This document shows positions 18,229 through 27,453 of a DNA stretch of 64,000 bases, in pieces. Both the position numbers and the translations under genes were made by a program. The notes beneath the pieces were generated by a model that was not told where the DNA came from, did not search any database, and saw nothing but the letters and a program-made list of their open reading frames with translations. The stretch covers positions 104,524 to 168,523 of the forward strand of contig NZ_VNIB01000002.1 in NCBI RefSeq assembly GCF_008124615.1, in the 5' to 3' direction. Positions within the stretch are counted from its first letter, which is position 1; each line of letters begins with the position of its first letter. This DNA is from Geothermobacter ehrlichii (GTDB lineage Bacteria > Desulfobacterota > Desulfuromonadia > Desulfuromonadales > Geothermobacteraceae).

Positions 18229-18651
18229 ATGCGTCTGTCGACAAAGGCCCAGTATGCGGTGCGGGCCATGGTCAGTCTCAGCCTCCACGCCGACGAAGGG
18301 CCGGTTTCCATCAAGGACATTTCGGCCCGGGAAGCGATTTCGCTTCCCTACCTGGAGCAGCTTTTCGTCAAGCTGCGGCGGGGAGAGATCGTCACCAGCG
18401 TGCGGGGTCCCGGCGGCGGTTACCGGCTGGCCCGTCCGGCTTCGGACATTCGCATCGACGAGATCATCGACAGCGTCGAGGAGACGCTGGTTCCCGTCTC
18501 ATGCATGGATGAGAAGGGCCGCTGTGTCTGCGACGACCAGTGCGTCACCCACAATGTCTGGCAGGGGCTGGGAGAGCGGATCCGTTCCTTTCTCGCCTCG
18601 ATCACCCTCGAGGATCTGACCCGCGAGGCCAGGCAGAAGTTAGAACAATAA
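18229..18651 (+). CDS. iscR: Rrf2-family Fe-S cluster regulator IscR
   Basis: The 140-residue winged-helix protein starts MRLSTKAQYAVRAMVSLSLH. The cluster region reads CMDEKGRCVCDDQCVTH: Cys-x6-Cys-x5-Cys-x2-His, one residue longer between the first two cysteines than in E. coli IscR, plus one extra cysteine. The helix-turn-helix GGGYRLARP loop is intact. It probably binds a [2Fe-2S] cluster and represses its own operon through the operator at 17429. It sits 18 bases after cysE. Confidence 0.93.
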   Translation: MRLSTKAQYAVRAMVSLSLHADEGPVSIKDISAREAISLPYLEQLFVKLRRGEIVTSVRGPGGGYRLARPASDIRIDEIIDSVEETLVPVSCMDEKGRCVCDDQCVTHNVWQGLGERIRSFLASITLEDLTREARQKLEQ

Positions 18652-18694
18652 AGGAATTTTCGGGCCTGCGCATCGGGCCTGCAGGAGGCAAAAG

Positions 18695-19906
18695 GTGAAA
18701 CAGATCTATCTCGACAACAACGCCACCACTCCGGTCCATCCCGAAGTTCTGGAGGCGATGCTTCCCTTCTACCGCGACCAGTTCGGCAACCCCTCCAGCG
18801 TTCACTGGGCGGGGAGGGCCGTGTCCGGAGCGGTCGAAAAGGCGCGGGAGCAGGTGGCCGCCCTGATCAACTGCTCGCCGGCGGAGGTCGTCTTTACCTC
18901 CTGCGGCAGCGAAGGCGACAACATGGCCCTGAAGGGGACGGTCGACGCTCTGCGCGACAAGGGGAATCACATCATCACCACCAAGGTGGAACATCCCGCC
19001 GTGCTCGAAACCTGCAAGTATCTCGAGCGCACCGGCTGCGAAGTGACCTATCTCTCCGTCGACCAGGACGGCATGCTCGATCTGGCCGAGCTGGAAGCCG
19101 CCATCACCGAAAGGACCATTCTGATTTCGGTGATGTGGGGCAACAACGAAACCGGCAATATCTTTCCCATCGAGGAGATCGGGCAGATCGCCCGCAAGTA
19201 CAAGATCCGTTTCCATACCGACGCGGTGCAGGCGGTGGGCAAGGTTCCGGTCGATGTGAAGAAGGCCGGCGTCGACATGCTGGTGCTTTCGGGGCACAAG
19301 ATCGGTGCGCCCAAAGGGGTCGGCGCCATCTACATCAAGCGGGGCACCCGCATGACGCCGCTGCTGCACGGTGGGCACCAGGAGCGGAACCGGCGCGCCG
19401 GCACTCACAACGTCGCCGGCATTGTCGCCCTCGGCAAGGCCTGTGAGATAGCCGGCCGCGACCTGGAGAAGAACGCCGCCCACATGCGTCGGCTGCGCGA
19501 CAAGCTCGAGGCGGGAATCAAGGCTGCCATTCCGCAGATCAAGCTGAACGGTCATCCCGATCCCGACAAGCGGCTGCCCAACACCCTCAATGTCAGCTTC
19601 GCCTACATTGAGGGTGAATCGCTGCTGCTCAATCTCGACATGTACGGCATCGCCGCTTCCAGCGGTTCGGCCTGCACCTCCGGCTCGCTGGAGCCGTCGC
19701 ACGTGCTGGGCGCCATGTGCGTCGAGGTGACCCTGGCGCATTCGAGCACCCGCTTCTCCCTGGGGCCGCAGAATACCGAAGAGGAGATCGATTTCGTCCT
19801 CGACGTACTGCCCAAGACCGTCCAGCGGCTGCGCGAAATGAGCCCCCTGTACAACTGCCGCAACGAAGAACAGTGCGAAACCTGCGAAACCATCCGGCGA
19901 CTCTGA
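18695..19906 (+). CDS. iscS: Cysteine desulfurase IscS/NifS
   Basis: The 403-residue PLP enzyme starts at GTG 18695 with AGGAGG eight bases upstream. Marks are YLDNNATTPVHPEV, the PLP-binding lysine in LVLSGHKIGAPKG (about residue 202) and the active-site cysteine in SSGSACTSG (about 326). It takes sulfur from cysteine as a persulfide for cluster assembly and tRNA thiolation. The C-terminus (NCRNEEQCETCETI) adds a Cys-rich tail typical of the NifS-like subgroup in Geobacter relatives. It is followed directly by iscU. Confidence 0.95.
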   Translation: MKQIYLDNNATTPVHPEVLEAMLPFYRDQFGNPSSVHWAGRAVSGAVEKAREQVAALINCSPAEVVFTSCGSEGDNMALKGTVDALRDKGNHIITTKVEHPAVLETCKYLERTGCEVTYLSVDQDGMLDLAELEAAITERTILISVMWGNNETGNIFPIEEIGQIARKYKIRFHTDAVQAVGKVPVDVKKAGVDMLVLSGHKIGAPKGVGAIYIKRGTRMTPLLHGGHQERNRRAGTHNVAGIVALGKACEIAGRDLEKNAAHMRRLRDKLEAGIKAAIPQIKLNGHPDPDKRLPNTLNVSFAYIEGESLLLNLDMYGIAASSGSACTSGSLEPSHVLGAMCVEVTLAHSSTRFSLGPQNTEEEIDFVLDVLPKTVQRLREMSPLYNCRNEEQCETCETIRRL

Positions 19907-19935
19907 CCTGAAACATGTGAAGGAGACAGTGAACG

Positions 19936-20310
19936 ATGTACACCGAAAAAGTCATGGACCATTTCCAGAACCCGCGCAATGTCGGCGAGATTCCCGATGC
20001 CGACGGAGTCGGTGAGGTGGGCAACGCCTCCTGTGGCGATATCATGAAGATCTACCTCAAGGTCGAGAACGACGTCATCAAGGACATCAAGTTCAAGACC
20101 TTCGGCTGCGGCGCCGCCATCGCCACGTCGTCGATGGTGACCGAAATGGCCCTGGGCAAGACCATCGACGAGGCGCTGGAGCTGACCAATCAGGCTGTCG
20201 CCGAGGCCCTCGACGGGCTGCCGGCGCAGAAGATGCACTGTTCCAACCTGGCGGCCGACGCGCTGCACGAGGCGATCAAGAACTACCGGGAAAACCGGAA
20301 GAAGAACTGA
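19936..20310 (+). CDS. iscU: Iron-sulfur cluster scaffold protein IscU/NifU-type
   Basis: The 124-residue scaffold has the three ligand cysteines in GNASCGDIMKIY, TFGCGAAIATSS and KMHCSNLA, plus the conserved start YTEKVMDHFQNPRNVGE. It receives persulfide sulfur from IscS and assembles [2Fe-2S] and [4Fe-4S] clusters. AGGAG precedes ATG 19936. The operon ends here: chaperone (hscAB), ferredoxin and iscA genes are absent, making this a minimal ISC set. Confidence 0.95.
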   Translation: MYTEKVMDHFQNPRNVGEIPDADGVGEVGNASCGDIMKIYLKVENDVIKDIKFKTFGCGAAIATSSMVTEMALGKTIDEALELTNQAVAEALDGLPAQKMHCSNLAADALHEAIKNYRENRKKN

Positions 20311-20342
20311 CGTCGCCGCAAGGTGCCGTCGTCAGACCGGGA

Positions 20343-20378
20343 GGGCAGGCCGCGCGGCGGTTTGCCCTTCTGTTTTTT
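20343..20378 (+). terminator. Terminator after iscU
   Basis: GGGCA...TGCCC (20343-20347 with 20363-20367) encloses a GCCGC/GGCGG inner stem and is followed by TTCTGTTTTTT. It closes the isc operon before mnmA. Confidence 0.75.
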
Positions 20379-20464
20379 CCGGTCGTCGGCCCGCTGGCGT
20401 TTTCCCCGGCTTTCGGCTATAGTTGCGGCGCTTCGGACCCGCACAAGAGGATGTAGTCACACCG

Positions 20465-21562
20465 ATGGACGATCTGCTGCTGACAAAGGAAAGAAAGCGT
20501 GTCGTCGTCGCCATGAGCGGCGGCGTCGACTCCTCGGTCACCGCCGCCCTGCTCAAGGAGCGAGGACACGAGGTGATCGGCATGACCATGCAGATCTGGG
20601 ACTATTCCCGCTTCGAGGCGCCGGATGGCGAGACCTTCGGCACCTGCTGCTCGCTGGACGACGTCTATGACGCCCGCCGGGTCGCCGAACAGCTCGACAT
20701 CCCCTTCTACGTGATCAATTTCGAGGACGCTTTCCAGCAGGCGGTCATCGATCCTTTCTGCGACGCCTATTTCAACGGACGCACGCCCAATCCCTGTGTG
20801 CTGTGCAACCAGATTCTCAAGTTCGAACGGCTGCTGCGCAAGGCCCGCGAGCTGCAGGCCGACTATCTGGTGACCGGCCATTACGCCCGCATCGAGTTCG
20901 CCGACGGCCGCTACCGCCTGCGCAAGGGGCTGGATGACAGCAAGGACCAGTCGTACTTTCTCTTCACCCTGACCCAGGAGCAGATGGCGATGGTCCGGTT
21001 TCCGCTGGGAGACATGACCAAACAGGAGGTCAGGGAGCACGCCGAACGTCTGGGCCTGCGGGTGGCGGAAAAGCCCGAAAGCCAGGATATCTGTTTCGTT
21101 CCCGACGGTGACTATGTGCGTTTTCTCGAGGAGGAACGCGGCGCCGGCCGCAAGGACGGCGACATCGTTCACGTCAGCGGCAAGGTGCTGGGACGTCACC
21201 GGGGAACCTACCGTTACACCATCGGCCAGCGGCGGGGGCTTGGCCTGAGCTGGAGCGAGCCGCTGTACGTTGTCGCCATCGACGCCGAAAAGAACCGGGT
21301 CGTCGTCGGCGAAAAACGCCACCTTGCAGCCGGGGAGCTGCACATGGAGCAGGTCAACTGGCTGATCGCCCCGCCTGTCGGGGCCTTTCGCGCCGCCTGC
21401 CGCATCCGGTACCGGCACCGGGAGGTGCCGGCAAGCGTCAAAGCGGTCGATGGCGGCCGCGTCCGCGTGGTTTTCGACCAGCCGCAGACGGGTGTCACTC
21501 CCGGCCAGGCGGCGGTCATCTACGACGGCGACGAGGTGATCGCCGGAGGCTGGATCGCATGA
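20465..21562 (+). CDS. mnmA: tRNA-specific 2-thiouridylase
   Basis: From ATG 20465 this is 365 residues. The PP-loop [15 protein letters not shown] binds ATP, the catalytic cysteines are in [12 protein letters not shown] and [11 protein letters not shown], and [12 protein letters not shown] is the conserved C-terminal motif. MnmA thiolates uridine 34 of Lys, Glu and Gln tRNAs using sulfur relayed from IscS. A TATAGT -10-like element at 20418 suggests it has its own promoter, which also rules out a longer start at 20423. The stop overlaps mtaB by 4 bases. Confidence 0.95.
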   Translation: MDDLLLTKERKRVVVAMSGGVDSSVTAALLKERGHEVIGMTMQIWDYSRFEAPDGETFGTCCSLDDVYDARRVAEQLDIPFYVINFEDAFQQAVIDPFCDAYFNGRTPNPCVLCNQILKFERLLRKARELQADYLVTGHYARIEFADGRYRLRKGLDDSKDQSYFLFTLTQEQMAMVRFPLGDMTKQEVREHAERLGLRVAEKPESQDICFVPDGDYVRFLEEERGAGRKDGDIVHVSGKVLGRHRGTYRYTIGQRRGLGLSWSEPLYVVAIDAEKNRVVVGEKRHLAAGELHMEQVNWLIAPPVGAFRAACRIRYRHREVPASVKAVDGGRVRVVFDQPQTGVTPGQAAVIYDGDEVIAGGWIA

Positions 21563-22854
21563 GCCGGACCGTCGCCATCGCCACTTTAGGCTGCAAGACC
21601 AACCAGTTCGAGTCGGCGGCGATCGAGGAGCAGCTCAAAGACGCCGGCTACTGCATCGTCCCCTTCGAGGAGGGCGCCGATCTGGTGGTGGTCAACACCT
21701 GCACCGTCACCGCCCGCACCGACGCCCAGAGCCGCAACCTGATCCGCCGCGCCCGACGACTCAACCTGCAGTGCCGGGTCATCGTCACCGGCTGCTACGC
21801 CCAGGTTGACCCGGAGGCGATCCGCAGGATTCCCGGCGTGGCGATGGTGATCGGCAATGACGAAAAACGGGATCTGCTGCGCTACCTGGCCGAAGAGCAG
21901 CAGCGGCAGCTGGTCGCCGTCGAAGAGCCGGGGCGGGGCAGGGGCGCCGCACCGTTTTCGCTGTCGACCTTCGCCGATCGCAGCCGCGCCTTCGTGCAGA
22001 TCCAGAACGGCTGCGACGCCTTCTGCTCCTACTGCATCATCCCCTACGCCCGTGGCAGCAGCCGCTCGGTCCCCTTCGACGAGGTTCTTGCCCGAGTCGA
22101 CGGACTTGCCCGCCAGGGCTATCGCGAGGTGGTGCTGACCGGCATCCACATGGGCGCCTACGGCCTGGATCTGGAACCGGTGCGCAGCCTGACCGAGCTG
22201 GTCGTGGCCATCGAGGAAGGGATCGCGCTTCCCCGCCTGCGTCTCGGCTCCATCGAGCCGACCGAAATTTCTGAACGGCTGATCGAACGCATGGCCGTCT
22301 CCGACCACATCTGTCCGCATCTGCACATTCCGCTGCAGTCGGGAGCGGACAGCGTGCTGCGGCGGATGAACCGCCATTACGACGCCGCCTTCTTTCACGA
22401 TCTGATCGTCCGCATTCACCGCCAGGTGCCCGAAGCCGCCATCGGCGTTGACGTGATCGCGGGCTTTCCCGGCGAAAGCGACGAGGAATTCGAGCAGACC
22501 CGCCGCCTGCTCGATGAGCTGCCTTTGGCGCACCTGCATGTCTTTCCCTACAGCCGGCGTCCCGGCACCCCGGCCGCCGACATGCCCGGCCAGGTCGCCG
22601 GCGACGAGATCCGGCGGCGTTGCGCCGTCCTGCGCAGCCTGGGCGAAAGGAAGGCCCGGCAGTATGCCGAGCGATTCGTCGGCCGGACGCTCGAACTGGT
22701 CGTCGAGGGTGGAGTGGCGGACGGCTGGCGGCGCGGCTTGTCGCGCAACTACCTCAATGTCCGTTTCCGGCACGACGAAGACCTGCAGGGGCAGTGCGTC
22801 CGGGTCCGGGTCGAGGGCTGGGAACCGGCGGGGCTTTACGGTTCTCTGCTCTGA
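21559..22854 (+). CDS. mtaB: tRNA t6A37 methylthiotransferase MtaB
   Basis: The 431-residue radical SAM methylthiotransferase has an N-terminal UPF0004 domain with [19 protein letters not shown] and TGCYAQVDP cysteines that hold one cluster. The radical SAM motif is [17 protein letters not shown], and a C-terminal TRAM-like region follows. The GCKTNQ form distinguishes MtaB (ms2t6A37) from MiaB and RimO. Coupled to mnmA by a 4-base overlap, it completes a tRNA sulfur-modification pair next to the isc operon. Confidence 0.92.
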   Translation: MSRTVAIATLGCKTNQFESAAIEEQLKDAGYCIVPFEEGADLVVVNTCTVTARTDAQSRNLIRRARRLNLQCRVIVTGCYAQVDPEAIRRIPGVAMVIGNDEKRDLLRYLAEEQQRQLVAVEEPGRGRGAAPFSLSTFADRSRAFVQIQNGCDAFCSYCIIPYARGSSRSVPFDEVLARVDGLARQGYREVVLTGIHMGAYGLDLEPVRSLTELVVAIEEGIALPRLRLGSIEPTEISERLIERMAVSDHICPHLHIPLQSGADSVLRRMNRHYDAAFFHDLIVRIHRQVPEAAIGVDVIAGFPGESDEEFEQTRRLLDELPLAHLHVFPYSRRPGTPAADMPGQVAGDEIRRRCAVLRSLGERKARQYAERFVGRTLELVVEGGVADGWRRGLSRNYLNVRFRHDEDLQGQCVRVRVEGWEPAGLYGSLL

Positions 22855-22869
22855 CAGGGCCGGCCGTCG

Positions 22870-25032
22870 CTACTTGATGACCGTCACGCCGATCTTTCCG
22901 CTGCGCTCGAGAATGTTGATGCCGACATCGTCGTGGTAGCGGGTGAGCCGTAGACTTATGCGGCCGCCGGCGAGTCGCAGGTCGCGCAGGGTGACCTGGT
23001 CGAGAAAGTCGGGCAGGACCGGGTGCCGGAAGCAGACGGTCCGCCGGCGGGCGTCGATATCCAGGCCGAGGCAGGCCTGCAGCAGCATGAAGACGGCACC
23101 GGCCGCCCAGGCCTGCGGAGAACAGGCCAGCGGATAGAGCACCGGTCCCTGGCCGGGAAGGCGCCTGAAGCCGCAGAACAGTTCGGGCAGCCGCTGCAGG
23201 TCGACCTGCATGGCGAGATCGTAGAGCGCGCTGAAAATTTTCAGCGCCTGGCGGGTCTTGCCGTAGCGGGCCAGGCCGAGGGCGATCAGGGCGTTGTCGT
23301 GCGGCCAGACCGAACCGTTGTGGTAGGACATCGGGTTGTAGCGGGCCACGCCCTCGGCGATGGTGCGGATACCCCAGCCGCTGAAGAAATCGGGCTGAAG
23401 CAGCCTTTCGGCCAGCCTTTCGGCGTGTTCGGGAGCGGCTATGCCGGTGAACAGGCTTTGGCCGGCGTTGGACGAGGGGATCAGGCAGGGACGCTTCTCT
23501 CCATCCAGCGCCAGGGCGTAGCAGCCGAGTTCGTCGTTCCAGAAGGCGCGCAGAAAGAGTTCCCTGAGCCGTTCGGCCCTGTTTCGCTGGATGTCGGACA
23601 TCTCCCGCTCGCCGAGCTGTTCCGCCATCTCGGCGGCGGCCAGGCGCGCGGCATAGACATAGCCCTGCACCTCGCACAGGGCGATCGGTCCTTCCGCCAG
23701 ACGGCCGTCGGCATGAAAGACCGAATCCCACGAATCCTTCCACCCCTGCTGCACCAGACCGTCGGCCGATTGCCGGTGGTATTCGATCAGCCCGTCGCCG
23801 TCGATGTCTCCGTAGCGGTCGATCCAGTCGACGGCCTTTTTCACCTGCGGCCAGATCTGCCGGACAAAATCGAGATCGCCGGTACGTCGCAGCCAGGCGC
23901 CGGCCAGCAGAACGAACAGCGGCGTGCTGTCGACGCTGCCGTAATAGCGGCCGAAGGGGATTTCGTCGAGCGCCGCCATCTCTCCCTGCCGTGTTTCGTG
24001 CAGGATCTTTCCCGGTTCGGCGTCCTGCTTCGGATGGTGGCTGTCGGCCTGGTTTGCCGCCAGAAAGGCGAGCACGCCGCGGGCGATGTCCGGGTTCAGC
24101 CACAGGGTCTGCAGGGCGGTGATCAGGCCGTCGCGGCCGAAGGCGGTGCTGTACCAGGGGACGCCGGCATAGGGATAGATGCCCTGCGGCGTTTCGGTCA
24201 GCAGCATGTTCAGGTCGTCGAGGGAGCGGTTGAGCCACTCGTCGAAATGCTGCTTGCTGGTTTCGATGCCGCAGTTTTTGCCGCGATAGCCTTCGAGCCG
24301 TTTCAGGCTGGCGTCGAATCCCCGGTCGAACGCCGGCAGGTCGAAATCCTCCTCGTCGACCAGGCAGACCACGGTCAGGTAGATGCTGCGTTCCTCGTGG
24401 GGAGCGAGGCGGAGCCGGAAACTGGCTTCTTCCGCCGACAGCCGGTCGGGTCGTGGTGCGAACTGCAGCAGGGCGCGCCGCCGGCAGCCGTCCAGACCGA
24501 GGTAGGGGAGGGTGACCCGGTCGGGCCCCGTTTTGGGACTTTCCATCCGTCCGTGCTTGCGCCGCCGCATGCCGCGCACCTCGAAGATGTCGTGAAAGTC
24601 GGCGGCATAGCGGAAGCAGAGTTCGATCTCGACGGCATCCGGGGCAAAATTTACCAGCCGCAGCCGTTCGAAGCAGCACCGGTTCCAGAGAAATTTCGAA
24701 CGGAACAGGTGCAGGCTGCCGCGCGGAACCTGCCGGTCGCCCAGCACCAGGTCGGGATTGGTCAGGTCGACCGCCAGCAGCTCGTTGCGGTTGTTGACGG
24801 TGGAACTGAGGATCAGCGGCCGCTGGCGGTTGACGAAGAACTCGAGCCGGGAGAGGAACCGCGTCCCCTGGTGGTAGAGCCCCTGCTCGCCGCGGCCGAC
24901 AGGCTGGATGTCGCCGCGGCAGTCGTGGACGGCAAAAGTTTCCCCCTGCTTCAGCACCCGGGTGCGGTCGTCGGCCAGGCAGGAGGATGCCTGGATGTAG
25001 TACTGGTCCCTGACCTGGATGATTTCGTCCAT
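22870..25032 (-). CDS. Glycogen debranching-type amylo-alpha-1,6-glucosidase
   Basis: The 720-residue product starts at ATG 25032, which overlaps the upstream glycosyltransferase stop by one base (TGATG). The N-terminal domain (YYIQASSCLADDRTRVLKQG, QGLYHQGTRFLSRLEFFVN) is the GDE_N-type beta domain. The C-terminal two-thirds is an alpha/alpha-toroid glucosidase (GVPWYSTAFGRDGLITALQT, YHNGSVWPHDNALIALGLARY) with conserved acidic residues. Family members act on glycogen-like alpha-1,6 branches or related glucans. The exact substrate is uncertain. It converges on mtaB with only 15 bases between the stops. Confidence 0.85.
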   Translation of the reverse strand: MDEIIQVRDQYYIQASSCLADDRTRVLKQGETFAVHDCRGDIQPVGRGEQGLYHQGTRFLSRLEFFVNRQRPLILSSTVNNRNELLAVDLTNPDLVLGDRQVPRGSLHLFRSKFLWNRCCFERLRLVNFAPDAVEIELCFRYAADFHDIFEVRGMRRRKHGRMESPKTGPDRVTLPYLGLDGCRRRALLQFAPRPDRLSAEEASFRLRLAPHEERSIYLTVVCLVDEEDFDLPAFDRGFDASLKRLEGYRGKNCGIETSKQHFDEWLNRSLDDLNMLLTETPQGIYPYAGVPWYSTAFGRDGLITALQTLWLNPDIARGVLAFLAANQADSHHPKQDAEPGKILHETRQGEMAALDEIPFGRYYGSVDSTPLFVLLAGAWLRRTGDLDFVRQIWPQVKKAVDWIDRYGDIDGDGLIEYHRQSADGLVQQGWKDSWDSVFHADGRLAEGPIALCEVQGYVYAARLAAAEMAEQLGEREMSDIQRNRAERLRELFLRAFWNDELGCYALALDGEKRPCLIPSSNAGQSLFTGIAAPEHAERLAERLLQPDFFSGWGIRTIAEGVARYNPMSYHNGSVWPHDNALIALGLARYGKTRQALKIFSALYDLAMQVDLQRLPELFCGFRRLPGQGPVLYPLACSPQAWAAGAVFMLLQACLGLDIDARRRTVCFRHPVLPDFLDQVTLRDLRLAGGRISLRLTRYHDDVGINILERSGKIGVTVIK

Positions 25033-26105
25033 CAGGCCACCCGCTGAATGGTCTGCGGCGACGGCTGCGGCCGGGTCGGCCGGCCCAGTTCGCACAGTTG
25101 CCGGTAGAGGCGCAGATAGGCGTCAGCCATGGCCGGCGTCGAAAAACGCTCCTCGAAGACCCGCCGGCAGCGGGTCCGGTCCAGCCTGTCGATTTCGCCG
25201 ACCCGCCTGATGGCCGTCTCCAGATCGTCGACGATGTAGCCGGTGACGCCGTCGACCATCACCTCTGGCACCGAGCCGTTGCGAAAGGCGATGACCGGCG
25301 TGCCGCAGGCCATCGCCTCGATCATCACCAGGCCGAAGGGTTCCGGCCAGTCGATGGGAAAGAGCAGCGCCAGCGCCCCGCCGAGAAACTCCTCCTTTTC
25401 CCGGTCGTTGATCTCGCCGACGAATTCCACCAGCGGATGGTCGAGCAGCGGGCGGATGATCTGTTCGAAATAGTCCTGGTCCGCCTTGTCGACCTTGGCG
25501 GCGATCTTCAGCGGAATGCCGGCCCGGCGGGCGATGATGATCGCCCGGTCGGGACGCTTTTCCGGCGAGATGCGGCCGAGAAAGGCGAGATAGGTGCCGG
25601 GCTGCGGCCGAAACCGGTACAACTCGCGCGGCAGGCCGTGGTAGACGGTGCCGATCCAGTTGGCGAAGGGTAGCGGATGGCGCTGGGCGTCGGAAATCGA
25701 CACCAGCGGCATGTCACGGTATTCGCGAAAGAGCGGCTGCAGCTCCGGGATGTCGAGCCGGCCGTGCAGGGTCGTCAGCTGCGTCACGTTCGACCGCCGG
25801 GAGAGGGGGAAGTGGAGGTAGTCGACGTGAAAATGCACCACGTCGAACTCCTCCACGTGCCGGGCCACCTCTTCGAGCATGCACAGATGCATAGCCAGAG
25901 GATCCCGGCAGCCGGCCAGACGCAGGGCCTCCGGCGCGCAGGCGACGAGCCTGGCACCGGTTTGGGAATCACCGCTGGCGAACAGGGTGACATCGTGTCC
26001 GCGGCGCACCAGTTCTTCGGTCAGATAGGAAACGACACGTTCCGTGCCGCCATAGCATTTCGGCGGCACGCTTTCGTAAAGAGGGGAGACCTGTGCGATT
26101 TTCAT
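25032..26105 (-). CDS. Glycosyltransferase, GT4 family
   Basis: The 357-residue GT-B protein begins MKIAQVSPLYESVPPKCYGG, a form seen in GT4 enzymes paired with debranching-type glucosidases. The C-terminal nucleotide-sugar site is visible as LGRISPEKRPDRAI and EPFGLVMIEAMACGTPVIAF with the E-x7-E signature. It is translationally coupled to the glucosidase downstream, suggesting synthesis and trimming of one storage or osmolyte glucan. Donor and acceptor cannot be assigned. Confidence 0.88.
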   Translation of the reverse strand: MKIAQVSPLYESVPPKCYGGTERVVSYLTEELVRRGHDVTLFASGDSQTGARLVACAPEALRLAGCRDPLAMHLCMLEEVARHVEEFDVVHFHVDYLHFPLSRRSNVTQLTTLHGRLDIPELQPLFREYRDMPLVSISDAQRHPLPFANWIGTVYHGLPRELYRFRPQPGTYLAFLGRISPEKRPDRAIIIARRAGIPLKIAAKVDKADQDYFEQIIRPLLDHPLVEFVGEINDREKEEFLGGALALLFPIDWPEPFGLVMIEAMACGTPVIAFRNGSVPEVMVDGVTGYIVDDLETAIRRVGEIDRLDRTRCRRVFEERFSTPAMADAYLRLYRQLCELGRPTRPQPSPQTIQRVA

Positions 26106-26209
26106 GGGACCTCTCTTTTTCGTAACGTGAAATTTAAGTGCCCGTTCGGTGCAGGGCGTTACAAAAAACAGAAGACGCAGAAAAACGCAGTTGGCGGTAT
26201 GGCAGAAGC

Positions 26210-26253
26210 ATAATTTAACCCCCGTCGCCGAAATTTCAAGGGGGCGACGGGGG
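26210..26253 (-). terminator. Terminator of spermidine synthase gene
   Basis: An 11-bp stem (26219-26229 with 26243-26253, CCCCCGTCGCC) with a 13-base loop is followed on the minus strand by TTAAATTAT. The T-run is imperfect, so termination may be partial. Confidence 0.6.
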
Positions 26254-26261
26254 CTGCAGGA

Positions 26262-27005
26262 TCAGGCCGGCTTGCGACCGGAGAGGAAGGTCCAGCGCTC
26301 CAGGTAGGAAGGAATCAGCACCCGCTGTTCGATCAGGTCACAAAAGTGGCGGCCCGCCTCCTTGCGGATTTGTGCCAGCAGGTCGCGGCTTTCCGCCGCC
26401 AGCTCGTCGTTGCCCTCGCCCTCGCCGCAGCACTGCATGCTGAAGACGCCGCCCGACCGCAGGGCGCGGGCGATCATGGCCAGGGTTTCGGCCATGAATT
26501 CCTCCCGGCTCTGGCCTTCGCGTACCGGGTCCATGGTCAGGTCGTAGATGACGGCGTCCAGGTCGCGGGCTTCGGCGATCCAGGCGAAGGCGTCGGCGGT
26601 CAGGATCTCCGCCTGCGGATGGTCCCATATCCGGCCGCAAAGCCGCGACAGATGGGTTCTGCACAGGCGGAGCACCTCGCCGTCGATATCGATCATGGTC
26701 GCCTTTTCCAGCGGAATCTCCATCCGCTCGGCGGCCTGCAGCAGCTCCCAGAGCACGCCGCCGTCGCCGCCGCCGAGAATTGCGACCCGCCGCAGCTGCC
26801 GCAGTTGCAGCAGCGGGCTGACCATCGCCACACCGTAGGCGTGATCGCTTTCCGAGATCTGCAGATCGCCGTCGATGACCAGCTGATGGCCGAAGATCGG
26901 GTGGCGGGTGATTTCGATTTGCTGCCAGGGGCTTCGGGCGGTTTCGACTACTTCCGCCCGCAGATGACTGGCAAAATCGGGATTGCGGTCTTCCTTGCGA
27001 ATCAT
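26262..27005 (-). CDS. speE: Spermidine synthase (polyamine aminopropyltransferase)
   Basis: The 247-residue Rossmann-fold enzyme has HPIFGHQLVIDGDLQISESD, the motif I loop AILGGGDGGVLWELL and TADAFAWIAEA. The acidic motif YDLTMDP stands where SpeE usually has YDSTDP, and the conserved GQxxEE-like segment reads GQSREEFM. These fit transfer of an aminopropyl group from decarboxylated S-adenosylmethionine to putrescine. The departures from canonical SpeE motifs leave room for another amine acceptor. No speD gene is in the window. Confidence 0.82.
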   Translation of the reverse strand: MIRKEDRNPDFASHLRAEVVETARSPWQQIEITRHPIFGHQLVIDGDLQISESDHAYGVAMVSPLLQLRQLRRVAILGGGDGGVLWELLQAAERMEIPLEKATMIDIDGEVLRLCRTHLSRLCGRIWDHPQAEILTADAFAWIAEARDLDAVIYDLTMDPVREGQSREEFMAETLAMIARALRSGGVFSMQCCGEGEGNDELAAESRDLLAQIRKEAGRHFCDLIEQRVLIPSYLERWTFLSGRKPA

Positions 27006-27177
27006 GGTCCTTTTTCTACCGTTTTTCTGAACTTGGATGGGGTTGCGGGTTGATCCGGTGGCGTACTATGCCACAGTTCACCGGTAAAATCCAACCCGCC
27101 TCATCTCGAGGGCGAACATCGCAAAAGCCAAAAGCAAGTGCTGTTCGGCCGCGAAGGGGGAGGACCCGTCTTTTGGG

Positions 27178-27453
27178 TTAGCCAAGGACGATTCTGAAGC
27201 GTTTTCTGCACTCTATCCGGCAAAACGTTGAGTCGCGGTCGATGGTGGCAATGGTGTCGCTGCCGAGCTTTTCGCCGGTCAGACCAGGCAACAGTCCGCA
27301 AAATCCATCGGCAAATCGGGGTATTTGATGGGCAGGTCTCGCAGGCGGCTGAAGTCGGCGTTTTCGACGTTGTGAGTTTCGACAGCTCCCCGGTCGATCC
27401 ATTCAAGCAAGTCGATCCGGGCATCCCGGTTGAAATCGCGCAGGTGATAACTA
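27178..27453 (-). pseudogene. Remnant of a PIN-domain (VapC-like) toxin gene
   Basis: Two minus-strand frames together resemble the C-terminal part of a PIN ribonuclease. The first reads LLEWIDRGAV...KYPDLPMDFADCCLV and hits a stop at 27281-27279. The other frame then continues KLGSDTIATIDRDSTFCRI and ends at 27178. DLPMDFAD and IATIDRD carry the family's acidic residues. The N-terminal half with the first catalytic Asp is missing, because the homology begins right at the stop of the MFS gene (27454). This is a truncated, frameshifted relic. No antitoxin gene is recognisable. Confidence 0.6.
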
